Shown here: in pieces, positions 7,725 through 16,311 of the stretch
Layout of the letters: the number at the start of each line of letters is the position of its first letter
Position numbering within the stretch: the first letter of the stretch is position 1
Assembly (NCBI GenBank): GCA_964344255.1
Contig: CAYFMQ010000005.1
Span: forward strand, 124,001-188,000
Direction: 5' to 3'
Length of the DNA: 64,000 nucleotides
Source: JAJFIE01 sp964344255
Lineage (GTDB): Bacteria > Pseudomonadota > Alphaproteobacteria > Rhodospirillales > Casp-alpha2
The notes under the pieces: model-generated
The model's database searches: none
What the model was told of the DNA's origin: nothing
The model's input: the letters and a program-made list of their open reading frames with translations, nothing else
Made by a program: the position numbers and the translations under genes

Positions 7725-10145
7725 TCACTGGGATTGCCCGTTAAGGGCTTCATTGAGGAATTCACAGACCTCATTAATCTCAAACGGCTTTTCGATATAG
7801 CGATAAAAAGACACGTCTTCACTAACGCCGTTTTTGGCCCGCCAAATGGAAGCGCTGATCGCAATGACCGGAATGCCGCGTGTTTCCTTTTTGCGTTGCA
7901 GGATTTTTGTCGCTTCGACGCCATCCATACCCGGAAGGTTGATATCCATCAGGATAACATCGGGTTGATGCTTCTTTGCATACTCGATGCCGGAGCGGGC
8001 CGTTTCAGTCACTTGTAACGTGGCATTCGGAATTGAGGCAAAAATATTATTCATCAAGATGATGTTTGACGTGTTGTCCTCAACATACAGGACAAGATAA
8101 CTTGTGCCGGGATCGCCAATCGGGCTCCTCAAGTCAACGAAGGTGTCGCTCGATCGCCTCCTTGGATGTTTCGTGTCAGTTGGTTTCGCAGATTTTTCAT
8201 CTTTTGCTTCCGGCAGATCAATCCAGAATGTGCTGCCTTCTCCAAGTTCGGATTCAAATCCCATATGGCCATTCATCAGGGTGACGAGTTGCCGGGTTAT
8301 CGTCAGGCCGATGCCGGTTCCTTCAACGTCTTCGGTCTGCTTGCCAAGACGCTCAAACGGTTCGAAAATTTTTCGTTGTTCTCTTTCAGAAAGCCCAATC
8401 CCGGTATCATTAACGGAGATACGAACATATCCGCTATCCTGGGCTTCGGCATCTATCGTGATGCTGCCGGCTGCCTTGTTGTATTTCACGGCGTTCGACA
8501 GCAGGTTCAGAAGGATTTGTTTCAGGCGCGTGTTATCGGCGCGTATCTTCGGCAAAGTCTTGCTTGCAGCCAGGTTTGTCAGTTCAATCTGACGGTCCAT
8601 CGCTGTCGCCTCGGCAATGCTGGCGCATTCTTCAATGGCGTTGGCGAGATCAATCGTTTCAATGGACAGGTCAATACGGCCCGATTCGATTTTTGCCAGT
8701 TCGAGAACCTCGTTGATCAGATTAAGCAGATGCCGTCCGCCGCGTTTGATAAGGTCGACACTTTCCTGTTGTTTGTCGCTTAACGGCTCCTGCGGATTGT
8801 ATTCCAGCATCTGGGCAAAGCCGAGAACGGCATTCAGAGGGGTTCGCAGCTCGTGACTCATGGAAGACAGGAATTCCGATTTTGCCCTGTTGGCCCGCTC
8901 GGCTTCGTTTTTTGCCTGAATTAACTGTTCTTCCGTCTCTTTTTGCGCCGAGATATCCCGGATTAGTCCCGTGAAGGAGACTTTGCCGCCAATATCGTGT
9001 TCGCTAACGGATAAAAATGCCGGAAAAGCCGTGCCATCCCTTCGCTTTGCTGTAACTTCACGTCCAAGGCCAATAACTCGGGCCTTCCTCGTCGAAAGAT
9101 AGCGTTGCAGATAGCTATCGTGATGTTCGGCATCATTTTCAGGCATCAATATACTGACATTCTGCCCGATTACCTCATCAGGTGAATATTGGAACTGGTC
9201 CACTGCCGCCTGGTTAAACGTTTGGATAATGCCTTCAGAATTGATGGTGATGATCGCTTCGACGGCATTTTCCACAACGGTCCGGTAACGCGACTCGGCA
9301 TCGACTTGAGGCGTGATATCACGCGTTGTCCCGCGATAGAAGGCAATTCCACCACTGTCATTCATGATAGGAGCAGCTTGTTCCAGCAGATGTAGGACAG
9401 TCCCGTCAGGACGGCAGAATCGGTACTGCGCTTCATAGCCTTCTTGGGCATCGGCAGCATCCTCATAAACCTTGCTGATTCTGCCTCTGTCATCAAGATG
9501 GATAAACTGCAGGTAGTTGGCATAATCGCCGAGCAGATCGTCTAAGGAGACGCCGAGCATTTCTTTCGTATTCGCAGAGGCGTAGACCCACTGGCTGAGA
9601 CTGTTGTCCGATTCCCAGTTGCAACTGTGAGACATAATCTCGGCCTGTAGGAATCGCTGTTCGTTCAGGCGAAGCTCTTTCTCAATATCCAGGGCTCGTT
9701 TGGCTGCGTCACGTCGTTGAGACAGGCGTGTGACAACAATCGGTAGTATGTCCTGGTAGATGTGATCGCCTTCCAGGGGCAGGCATTTCTGTACCCCTAA
9801 AACCAGGGCTTCGGATATTACATCCGTTGCCTTGGGATCTGTTATCAGGATGAGTGCTGGTTCTTCAGGATCTATTGCAAGCTGGCGACAAACTTCAAGG
9901 CCACTCATATCTTCTATATGATTGTTCACGACAACAAGGGGATACGGTGATCGATTATAAAGCGAAACACCTTCCGTTCCTGATGCTACATGATCAACAG
10001 TATAGCCTTCTTTATTCATTGACTGCTTGAACAGCGCCGTATTTTGGGAACTGCTGTCAATAAACAGAATTCGTTTGTTGGATAATTCGCTCATGCACTC
10101 AGGGTCAGTCGATTCGTTGCGCCGTCTTTGAGATAGAAAAAACAC
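7725..10145 (-). CDS. Hybrid sensor histidine kinase (REC-PAS-PAS-HisKA-HATPase-REC)
   Basis: An 806-residue soluble hybrid kinase with no membrane segment. Order: an N-terminal receiver-like domain (about 24-140), two PAS domains with PAC ends (about 165-275 and 285-400), a HisKA domain with the phospho-His in SSMSHELRTPLNA, a HATPase domain with GTGIGLTITRQL, and a C-terminal receiver with the phospho-Asp in VILMDINLPGMDG. In the N-terminal receiver the phosphoacceptor position appears to be Asn74 (VVVNNHIEDMSG), so that domain is probably not phosphorylated. The start is uncertain: GTG at 10145 or ATG at 10094, which would give MSELSNKRILF. No cognate response regulator gene is nearby. Signal and output are unknown. 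Confidence 0.87.
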   Translation of the reverse strand: MFFLSQRRRNESTDPECMSELSNKRILFIDSSSQNTALFKQSMNKEGYTVDHVASGTEGVSLYNRSPYPLVVVNNHIEDMSGLEVCRQLAIDPEEPALILITDPKATDVISEALVLGVQKCLPLEGDHIYQDILPIVVTRLSQRRDAAKRALDIEKELRLNEQRFLQAEIMSHSCNWESDNSLSQWVYASANTKEMLGVSLDDLLGDYANYLQFIHLDDRGRISKVYEDAADAQEGYEAQYRFCRPDGTVLHLLEQAAPIMNDSGGIAFYRGTTRDITPQVDAESRYRTVVENAVEAIITINSEGIIQTFNQAAVDQFQYSPDEVIGQNVSILMPENDAEHHDSYLQRYLSTRKARVIGLGREVTAKRRDGTAFPAFLSVSEHDIGGKVSFTGLIRDISAQKETEEQLIQAKNEAERANRAKSEFLSSMSHELRTPLNAVLGFAQMLEYNPQEPLSDKQQESVDLIKRGGRHLLNLINEVLELAKIESGRIDLSIETIDLANAIEECASIAEATAMDRQIELTNLAASKTLPKIRADNTRLKQILLNLLSNAVKYNKAAGSITIDAEAQDSGYVRISVNDTGIGLSEREQRKIFEPFERLGKQTEDVEGTGIGLTITRQLVTLMNGHMGFESELGEGSTFWIDLPEAKDEKSAKPTDTKHPRRRSSDTFVDLRSPIGDPGTSYLVLYVEDNTSNIILMNNIFASIPNATLQVTETARSGIEYAKKHQPDVILMDINLPGMDGVEATKILQRKKETRGIPVIAISASIWRAKNGVSEDVSFYRYIEKPFEINEVCEFLNEALNGQSQ

Positions 10146-10181
10146 TTATAGTTATATTGAACTCCTCATGAGCATGCGTAT

Positions 10182-10255
10182 ATAACCATAATGTGGTTAT
10201 GGATTAAACAGTAAAATGTAATGAACTCACACTGTTACACGTTATGAACTAGTTC
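10182..10255. promoter_or_regulatory. Two inverted repeats upstream of the hybrid kinase gene
   Basis: ATAACCA and TGGTTAT (10182-10188 and 10194-10200) form a 7-bp inverted repeat with a 5-base spacer. GAACTAGTTC at 10246-10255 is a perfect 10-bp palindrome. Both lie in the AT-rich gap between the kinase start and the doeB stop. They could be operator sites for the kinase gene; neither is followed by a T-run, so a terminator is unlikely. Confidence 0.35.
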
Positions 10256-10274
10256 AAATTTTATTTATGGCAGT

Positions 10275-11264
10275 TCAAACAAAAGTGCCAATGACAGCAA
10301 GTGAATCCCCCATATCAACCAATCCGGGAAAGTGACGTCCGGCCAGAACGCCACTGGTCTGGGCGCGATACTCGTCAGGCGTACCGCCGGACCGATAAAC
10401 GTCATGAACCTTGGCTATGACGTCGCCTTCCTTGACGTTGTCACCCAGATCGGCACACATTTCCAGCAGGCCTCGGCTTTCGCTGGTAATAAAACAGCCA
10501 TCGCCTGAAGTATCCAGATTAACAGTCGCTTGGGAATCTATATCACCTGCAAGGATACCCATGTGCTTCAGGATGTTATCTACCCCCCGTTTTGCGATTG
10601 ATGCTGAGTAAGCCGTAGCCGATCCGCCACCTCCCAGTTCCGTGGAGACAAAAATCTTGCCCATGTCTTCCGCTGCGGTGTCGTACATGCCGACGGCATC
10701 CAGTTCCTTCAACATCATGGAGTACGGCGCATTGAAAGCCTGCATGGCCGCGACGCATTTTGCTTGTTGATCTTCATCTTCAAGCACGTGTGCAGCAGCA
10801 AAGGGAACGAAATCCAGGGTTTTCCCTCCGGCATGGATATCGAGAACAAGATCGGCCATTGGAAGAAGGGAGCGTTGAAAGTAATCGGCTATTTTCTGTG
10901 TAGCTGAGCCGTCCGGCTGGCCCGGAAAGGCGCGGTTCATGTTGCCGCCGTCGATGGGTGACGTTCTGCGCCCGGCCAAGAATGCCGGATAGTTCATCAT
11001 CGGAATCATGATGATTCGCCCTGTCACATCGTTCAGGTTGATGGTTTGCGCCAAATTCATTAGGGCGATGGGACCTTCGTATTCGTCCCCGTGATTAGCG
11101 CCGGTCAACAGCGCGGTCGGGCCATCACCCCGGCGTGCAACCGTGATGGGAATCATAACAGCGCCCCAGGCAGAAGCGTCATGGGAATGAGGCAGTTTAA
11201 GAAAGCCATGCTGAATGCCATCAGCATCGAAATCGACAGTGGCAGAAATCGGATTATCGCGCAT
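10275..11264 (-). CDS. doeB: N-alpha-acetyl-L-2,4-diaminobutyrate deacetylase
   Basis: A 329-residue zinc enzyme of the succinylglutamate desuccinylase/aspartoacylase (M14-like) family. It removes the acetyl group from N-alpha-acetyl-diaminobutyrate, the second step of ectoine degradation. Zinc-binding HGDEYEGP and the NMNRAFPG and DIHAGG segments are visible. The ATG at 11264 is chosen because GGGAGA lies 7 bases upstream; an in-frame start 15 codons earlier overlaps doeA. It follows doeA by 13 bp on the same strand, the known doeA-doeB order, which strengthens the call. Confidence 0.9.
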   Translation of the reverse strand: MRDNPISATVDFDADGIQHGFLKLPHSHDASAWGAVMIPITVARRGDGPTALLTGANHGDEYEGPIALMNLAQTINLNDVTGRIIMIPMMNYPAFLAGRRTSPIDGGNMNRAFPGQPDGSATQKIADYFQRSLLPMADLVLDIHAGGKTLDFVPFAAAHVLEDEDQQAKCVAAMQAFNAPYSMMLKELDAVGMYDTAAEDMGKIFVSTELGGGGSATAYSASIAKRGVDNILKHMGILAGDIDSQATVNLDTSGDGCFITSESRGLLEMCADLGDNVKEGDVIAKVHDVYRSGGTPDEYRAQTSGVLAGRHFPGLVDMGDSLAVIGTFV

Positions 11265-11277
11265 GATGTCTCCCTCG

Positions 11278-12459
11278 TTAATCCTTGACGACCAGTTCAC
11301 GGGGAACATTCGCCAGAAGTTCTGGGCCGTTCTCCTTGATGATAATGCTTTCGGTTATTTCCAAGCCCCAGTCTTCCTGCCAAAGCCCGGTCATGAAATG
11401 AAATGTCATGTTTTCTTCCAGGACCGTCTTGTCGCCGGGGCGCAGACTCATGGTTCTCTCGCCCCAGTCCGGCGGATAGGAAAGCCCGATGGGGTACCCT
11501 GTCCGATTGTCCTTGGTGATGCCGTATTTTTTCAGGACGGCAAAGAAAGCGGTGGCTATATCTTCACAGGTATTACCTGCGCGGGCAGCTTCAAGACCCG
11601 CATCCATGCCTTCAAGAACGGCTTTTTCTGCATTCAGGAAAGTCTCCGTCGGTTTACCGAGAAATACCGTGCGTGACAGCGGACAATGATAGCGCTTGTA
11701 ACATCCGGCGATTTCAAAAAATGTGCCTTCACCCGGTTTCATGGGCTTATCGTCCCACGTCAGGTGAGGCGCTGAGGCATCCGCACCAGACGGAAGCAAT
11801 GGAACGATGGCGGGATAATCCCCGCCATGGTCATCAACACCCCGGATTCCTGCATCGTAGATGTCAGCAACCAAATCGCATTTTCGCATTCCGGCTTCTG
11901 TTTTTTCCCGGATGCGGGCATGCATTTTTTCGACAATCCGACCGGCAATCCGCATGTAGTCAAGCTCCGTTTCCGATTTGACGGCGCGTTGCCAATTCAC
12001 TAGGGCCGTAGCGTCCTTTATCGTTGCGTTCAGAAGGTGTTTCTGGAGCGATAGATAGGCTGCGGAGGAAAAATAATAATTTTCAAGCTCGACTCCCACG
12101 TTTCCTTTTGCCCATCCACGATCTGCCATGATTTGCGAGAGGTAATCCATGGGATGCCGTTCAGTCGACATGACATAGTGATCGGGATAGCCGATGATCC
12201 GGTCATCATCCATGTAGACCCTTAGAAGGGCGCCGTTACCATCCTGCGAGCGTCCAAACCAGACTGGGAGTTCTCCTTGGGGAATAATGACGCATTGATG
12301 GACGTAAAAGGACCAGCCGTCATAGCCGGTCAGCCATGCCATGTTCGAGGGATCGGTTACGATCAGGCAATCCAGTTCCTGCTTCGCCATGGCGTTCTGA
12401 ACGCGGGTGAGGCGGTCTGCATATTCTTCGCGGGAAAAATCCAGAGCAATATCGGGCAT
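11278..12459 (-). CDS. doeA: Ectoine hydrolase
   Basis: A 393-residue protein of the M24 (creatinase/prolidase, pita-bread) family. DoeA opens the ectoine ring to give N-acetyl-diaminobutyrate. The N-terminal creatinase-like domain (LDCLIVTDPSNMAWLTGYDG) is followed by the catalytic domain with FFEIAGCYKRYHCPLSRTVFLG and a C-terminal GLEITESIII segment. The family's usual length and the direct linkage to doeB and an AsnC/Lrp regulator support the ectoine role over a generic Xaa-Pro peptidase. The later enzymes (DoeC, DoeD) and ectoine transport are not in the window. Confidence 0.9.
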   Translation of the reverse strand: MPDIALDFSREEYADRLTRVQNAMAKQELDCLIVTDPSNMAWLTGYDGWSFYVHQCVIIPQGELPVWFGRSQDGNGALLRVYMDDDRIIGYPDHYVMSTERHPMDYLSQIMADRGWAKGNVGVELENYYFSSAAYLSLQKHLLNATIKDATALVNWQRAVKSETELDYMRIAGRIVEKMHARIREKTEAGMRKCDLVADIYDAGIRGVDDHGGDYPAIVPLLPSGADASAPHLTWDDKPMKPGEGTFFEIAGCYKRYHCPLSRTVFLGKPTETFLNAEKAVLEGMDAGLEAARAGNTCEDIATAFFAVLKKYGITKDNRTGYPIGLSYPPDWGERTMSLRPGDKTVLEENMTFHFMTGLWQEDWGLEITESIIIKENGPELLANVPRELVVKD

Positions 12460-12537
12460 GGGCTATTCCGTGAACTCTCAAAGGTTGAAGAAACCGTACC
12501 TTCAAGTCTTTCAGGATTCAGGTCAAGCCTTGCTGGT

Positions 12538-13002
12538 TCAAGACAATGCAAAAGCGGTTTTCTTGCATACGGTCCTGAGCGCGAAGTTGGATCGAATGCG
12601 GGAAACATTAGGCAGGCGGGAAAGGTATTCTTTATGAACACGCTCGTAATCAGCGGTATCTGACACGACGACCCGTAAAACATAATCCGAATCACCGGAC
12701 ATCAAATAGCACTCCATTACTTCAGGGCAATGGTCGACGGCTTTTTCAAAGGCGTTGAGATTCGCTTCGCTTTGAGATTCCAGGGAAACCTCGACAAAGA
12801 TATTCGTCGGTTTCCCGATCGCCTTTTGATTGACCAGCATGGCGTACCCTTCAATGACGCCGGCTTCTTCGAGCATCCGTACCCGCCTGAGAGTGGCGGA
12901 AGGTGACAGGTTTATACTTTCCGCCAAGTCCGCATTGGACAGGCGCCCGTCCCGCTGGAGATTTTGGAGAATCGCTCTATCTATCGCGTCTAGATCAATC
13001 AT
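12538..13002 (-). CDS. AsnC/Lrp-family regulator (DoeX-like)
   Basis: A 154-residue Lrp-type regulator: an N-terminal HTH (DRAILQNLQRDGRLSNADLA, then NLSPSATLRRVRMLEEAGVI) and a C-terminal ligand-sensing RAM domain (YLMSGDSDYVLRVVV). It sits between doeA, 78 bp downstream on the same strand, and the divergent alanine dehydrogenase gene. Both arrangements are known: DoeX beside ectoine genes, and Lrp-like AldR beside ald. It may therefore control both, joining ectoine-nitrogen use to alanine metabolism. Which of the two is the real target is inference. Confidence 0.87.
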   Translation of the reverse strand: MIDLDAIDRAILQNLQRDGRLSNADLAESINLSPSATLRRVRMLEEAGVIEGYAMLVNQKAIGKPTNIFVEVSLESQSEANLNAFEKAVDHCPEVMECYLMSGDSDYVLRVVVSDTADYERVHKEYLSRLPNVSRIRSNFALRTVCKKTAFALS

Positions 13003-13017
13003 TGGTATTTTCTTCGA

Positions 13018-13035
13018 CTAAACATATTTATTTAG
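13018..13035. promoter_or_regulatory. Possible Lrp-type operator
   Basis: CTAAACATATTTATTTAG is an AT-rich inverted repeat (CTAAA, 8 bases, TTTAG), just upstream of the Lrp-like gene and in the gap that serves the divergent ald gene. Its form is like Lrp-family sites, so autoregulation is plausible. Confidence 0.4.
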
Positions 13036-13173
13036 AAAAATTATTCTATTTTATTGCTCAACGCCATAAGGATTCGCAAGCACATTCTGTTCACTTTCAG
13101 GTACATTTGTTTAATCAGTTTACTGTGCGGATAATGAACGTGGTTCAAACGTGTTTCTTAAAGGGGAATTGTC

Positions 13174-14292
13174 ATGCTGATCGGTGTGCCCAAGGAAATT
13201 AAAAATCACGAATACCGGGTCGGTCTTGTACCCGGCAGCGTTCGTGAACTTGTCCATCATGGCCATTCTGTCATTGTCGAAACCAATGCCGGAGGCGGTA
13301 TCGGATTTTCCGATGCCGATTATGAAGCTGCCGGCGCTTCCATCTCAGGTGATGCCGCTGACGTGTTCGCCAAGGCGGACATGATCGTCAAGGTCAAGGA
13401 ACCCCAGGCTGGTGAGCGCAAGATGCTTCGGGAAGGTCAGATTCTCTATACCTACCTTCATCTGGCTCCCGACCCCGATCAAACCAAGGATCTGGTCGAA
13501 AGCGGTTCCGTCTGCATCGCCTATGAAACAGTGACCTCGCCATTCGGCGGTTTGCCGTTGCTTGCGCCCATGTCGCAGGTTGCCGGACGGATGTCCATTC
13601 AGGCGGCGGCCCATTGTCTTGAAAAAGCCCAGGGTGGCCGGGGTGTCCTGCTTGGCGGTGTGCCGGGTGTCGAACCGGGCAAGGTCGTTATTCTAGGCGG
13701 TGGCGTCGTCGGCTCCAATGCGGCCTTCATGGCGGCAGGACTTGCTGCCGAGGTGGCAATTCTCGACAAAAACCCCATGGTCCTCGATCACCTGACAAAC
13801 CGCTTCGGCAATCAGGTTAAAACAGTCTATTCCACGCAGGACGCTTTGGAACGCCTGGTATTGGATGCCGATGTTGTCATCGGTGGTGTTCTGGTGCCTG
13901 GTGCGGCTGCACCGAAACTGGTGACGGCGGAAATGGTCAAGGAAATGAGGACGGGAAGCGTCATTGTCGATGTCGCTATCGACCAGGGCGGTTGTGTGGA
14001 AACGGCCCATGCCACGACCCATGCCGATCCGACCTATGTTGTTGACGATGTCGTCCACTACTGTGTCGCCAATATGCCCGGCGGTGTGGCCAGGACATCG
14101 ACGTTCGCCCTGAACAACGCAACCCTGCCTTTTGCCATTGCCTTGGCCGACAAGGGCTACAAGCAGGCATTGAATGACGATCCCCATCTTCGCATGGGTC
14201 TGAACGTTCACGAAGGCAAGATCACGAACGAGCCGGTCGCCCATGATCTGGGATACGACTTCGTGCCTCCCGAAGACGTGCTGGCAGCGTAA
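13174..14292 (+). CDS. ald: Alanine dehydrogenase
   Basis: A 372-residue NAD-dependent L-alanine dehydrogenase (pyruvate + NH3 + NADH to alanine and back). It opens with MLIGVPKEIKNHEYRVGLVP, the family signature, and has substrate-site residues in TYLHLA. The NAD-binding glycine motif VVILGGGVVGSNAAFMAAG lies near residue 170, followed by an acidic D in AILDKN. Full family length. AAAGGGG precedes the ATG. The gene is divergent from the Lrp-like regulator and ends in a strong terminator, so it is monocistronic. Confidence 0.96.
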   Translation: MLIGVPKEIKNHEYRVGLVPGSVRELVHHGHSVIVETNAGGGIGFSDADYEAAGASISGDAADVFAKADMIVKVKEPQAGERKMLREGQILYTYLHLAPDPDQTKDLVESGSVCIAYETVTSPFGGLPLLAPMSQVAGRMSIQAAAHCLEKAQGGRGVLLGGVPGVEPGKVVILGGGVVGSNAAFMAAGLAAEVAILDKNPMVLDHLTNRFGNQVKTVYSTQDALERLVLDADVVIGGVLVPGAAAPKLVTAEMVKEMRTGSVIVDVAIDQGGCVETAHATTHADPTYVVDDVVHYCVANMPGGVARTSTFALNNATLPFAIALADKGYKQALNDDPHLRMGLNVHEGKITNEPVAHDLGYDFVPPEDVLAA

Positions 14293-14329
14293 TCGCAGAC
14301 GGTCCATTTTATAATGGACGTCAACTCTG

Positions 14330-14359
14330 GACCGGAGGCTTCGTCTCCGGTCTTTTTTT
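14330..14359 (+). terminator. Rho-independent terminator after ald
   Basis: Perfect 8-bp stem GACCGGAG/CTCCGGTC with a 7-base loop, followed by seven T residues. Confidence 0.93.
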
Positions 14360-14436
14360 GTCTCGTTTTTATCCGCATGACTGTTAATGTCTGAGACGGT
14401 CATTCCGGTGGCGAGTAGGAAGGGGGGCAGGAGTTA

Positions 14437-14958
14437 ATGCCAGTATCATTGGAAAATGTTTCGTTTCGACAGGCGGCGCCTGATGATGCTGAACTGATTC
14501 ATTCAATGATTGCCGACTTGGCCCGTTATCAGGAATCCGAAGATGACCATGTAAGCGAACCGGACGATTTCAATCAGCATTTATCGAAAGACCCTCCGTC
14601 ATTTTACGGCCTGATTGCTGAACAGGATGGCGCACCAGTGGGGCTAAGCCTGTTTTTCCCGAGTTTCTCCAGTTGGCGGGGCGCTCAGGGCGTTTACGTT
14701 CAGGATCTTTATGTCTCCCCTGACTGCAGGGCAGGGGGGCTGGGGAAGCGACTGCTTATGGAAGTGCTGCGGTTTGCCCACGATCGCTGGGGGGCGGTTT
14801 ACCTGCGTCTTGCCGTGTATGATAGTAACATGACGGCACATGGTTTTTATGAACGTATCGGTATGGCGTGGGCCGCAAAAGAACGTATCTTCCAGATTGA
14901 CGGGGACGACCTGGTTGAACTCAGGGAAAATGGCAAAGGTATAAACGAGGGAGAATAA
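14437..14958 (+). CDS. GNAT-family N-acetyltransferase
   Basis: A 173-residue acetyltransferase of the GNAT fold. The acetyl-CoA pyrophosphate loop is seen in SPDCRAGGLGKRLLMEVL near residue 100, preceded by the VYVQDLYV strand. It resembles the diamine/thialysine acetyltransferase (SSAT-like) branch by length and by the GFYERIGM segment. GGCAGGAG lies just before the ATG. It is the first gene of an apparent three-gene operon; the next start is 2 bases after its stop. With the M20 and ureohydrolase neighbours, an amine or amino-acid substrate is likely but not proven. Confidence 0.8.
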   Translation: MPVSLENVSFRQAAPDDAELIHSMIADLARYQESEDDHVSEPDDFNQHLSKDPPSFYGLIAEQDGAPVGLSLFFPSFSSWRGAQGVYVQDLYVSPDCRAGGLGKRLLMEVLRFAHDRWGAVYLRLAVYDSNMTAHGFYERIGMAWAAKERIFQIDGDDLVELRENGKGINEGE

Positions 14959-14959
14959 T

Positions 14960-16252
14960 ATGCCGCTGGATGATGATTTGCTGGGGTCGCTCAGGGATGT
15001 AGTGCGCGATCAGCGTGACCAGGCCGTGCAGTTTCTTTGCGATCTGGTGAAAGAAGGAAGCCTGCTGGGGCAGGAGCAGGGCGCCCAGGATATCATGGCG
15101 GAACGGTTCGGCGGCATGGGGCTCGCCGTCGAACGTTTCGATGTGGACTTAGATCAGATCAGGAACCTCCCCGGATTTTCCCCGCCCGTTATCGATAATT
15201 ACAGCGGGCGGGAGAACGTTGTCGGCATTCACCGCCCGAAAGGTCCTGCTGCGGGGCGATCCCTGATCCTCAATGGTCATATTGATGTTGTGCCGACAGG
15301 TGATGTGAATTTGTGGACCAATCATCCCTTCGATCCGGCAATACGTGACGGCAAGGTGTTCGGCCGCGGCAGCGCCGATATGAAAGCGGGCATCGTCGCT
15401 TACTGCATGGCCTTCGAGGCTCTTCAGTCCCTGGGGCTTCAACCGGCGTCGGAAGTGATCATGCAATCGGTCGTGGAAGAAGAATGTACGGGAAACGGCG
15501 CGCTCGCCTGCCTGGCCCGCGGGTACAGGGCTGATGCGGCCGTAATCCCGGAGCCATTCCATCAACAGTTGATGACGGCGCAACTGGGCGTCATGTGGCT
15601 GAGCGTTCATCTGACGGGCAAACCTGCCCATGTTCTGGACACCTCAGCCGGGGTAAATGCCATTGAGGCAGCCTTCGCTATTTTCGATAACCTGCGCGAG
15701 GTCGAGACGGAATGGAACCTGCCTGAAAACCGTCATGAGCTTTATTGTGATCATGATCACCCTGTTAACTTTAACCTTGGTAAGGTGACAGGTGGTGACT
15801 GGGCATCCACGGTGCCATGTTCGGCATCCGTCGATGTGCGTGTCGGGTTTTATCCCGGTATGGCTCTTGAGGATGTCCGAAAGACCCTGGAAGACAAGAT
15901 CGCCGAAGCCGTTGAAAAGGATTCTCGCCTGAAGGGCGTGAATGCCCGCGTGGAGTATCGCGGTTTTCAAGCGGAAGGTTGCGTCGTGGACCAGGAAGGT
16001 CCGTTGATGACCTCCCTTGCTGTAGCACATCGCCGCATTACCAATGCGCCGATCGAAATGCATGCCTCCACGGCGACGACGGACTGCCGTTTCTTCGAGC
16101 TCTATGGCGATACGCCGGCAACCTGTTATGGCCCGCAAGGCAGCGACTATCACGGCATTGATGAGTGGGTCTCCATCGGCAGCATGATGGAAGTCATTCT
16201 GGTGTTGGCGGTATTCATGGCGGAGTGGTGTGGCGTGGAAGATAGGGTTTGA
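14960..16252 (+). CDS. M20-family metallo-hydrolase (ArgE/DapE-like deacylase)
   Basis: A 430-residue zinc amidohydrolase. Metal-binding features are present: the first His in LNGHIDVVP, the bridging Asp in RGSADMKAG, the EE pair in VVEEECTGNG, and a final His in GSDYHGIDEW. A dimerisation domain (about 200-330) separates the two halves. Members remove acyl groups from amino-acid derivatives such as N-acetylornithine or succinyl-diaminopimelate. The gene starts 2 bases after the GNAT stop (GAGGGAG overlaps the end of that gene), so acetylation and deacylation may be linked. Exact substrate unknown. Confidence 0.85.
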   Translation: MPLDDDLLGSLRDVVRDQRDQAVQFLCDLVKEGSLLGQEQGAQDIMAERFGGMGLAVERFDVDLDQIRNLPGFSPPVIDNYSGRENVVGIHRPKGPAAGRSLILNGHIDVVPTGDVNLWTNHPFDPAIRDGKVFGRGSADMKAGIVAYCMAFEALQSLGLQPASEVIMQSVVEEECTGNGALACLARGYRADAAVIPEPFHQQLMTAQLGVMWLSVHLTGKPAHVLDTSAGVNAIEAAFAIFDNLREVETEWNLPENRHELYCDHDHPVNFNLGKVTGGDWASTVPCSASVDVRVGFYPGMALEDVRKTLEDKIAEAVEKDSRLKGVNARVEYRGFQAEGCVVDQEGPLMTSLAVAHRRITNAPIEMHASTATTDCRFFELYGDTPATCYGPQGSDYHGIDEWVSIGSMMEVILVLAVFMAEWCGVEDRV

Positions 16253-16311
16253 GTCTAGCTTGGGCCCTGGCGTAGGCGGGAAGGCAGAAATACGAGAGAG
16301 AGGGAAGTGAA

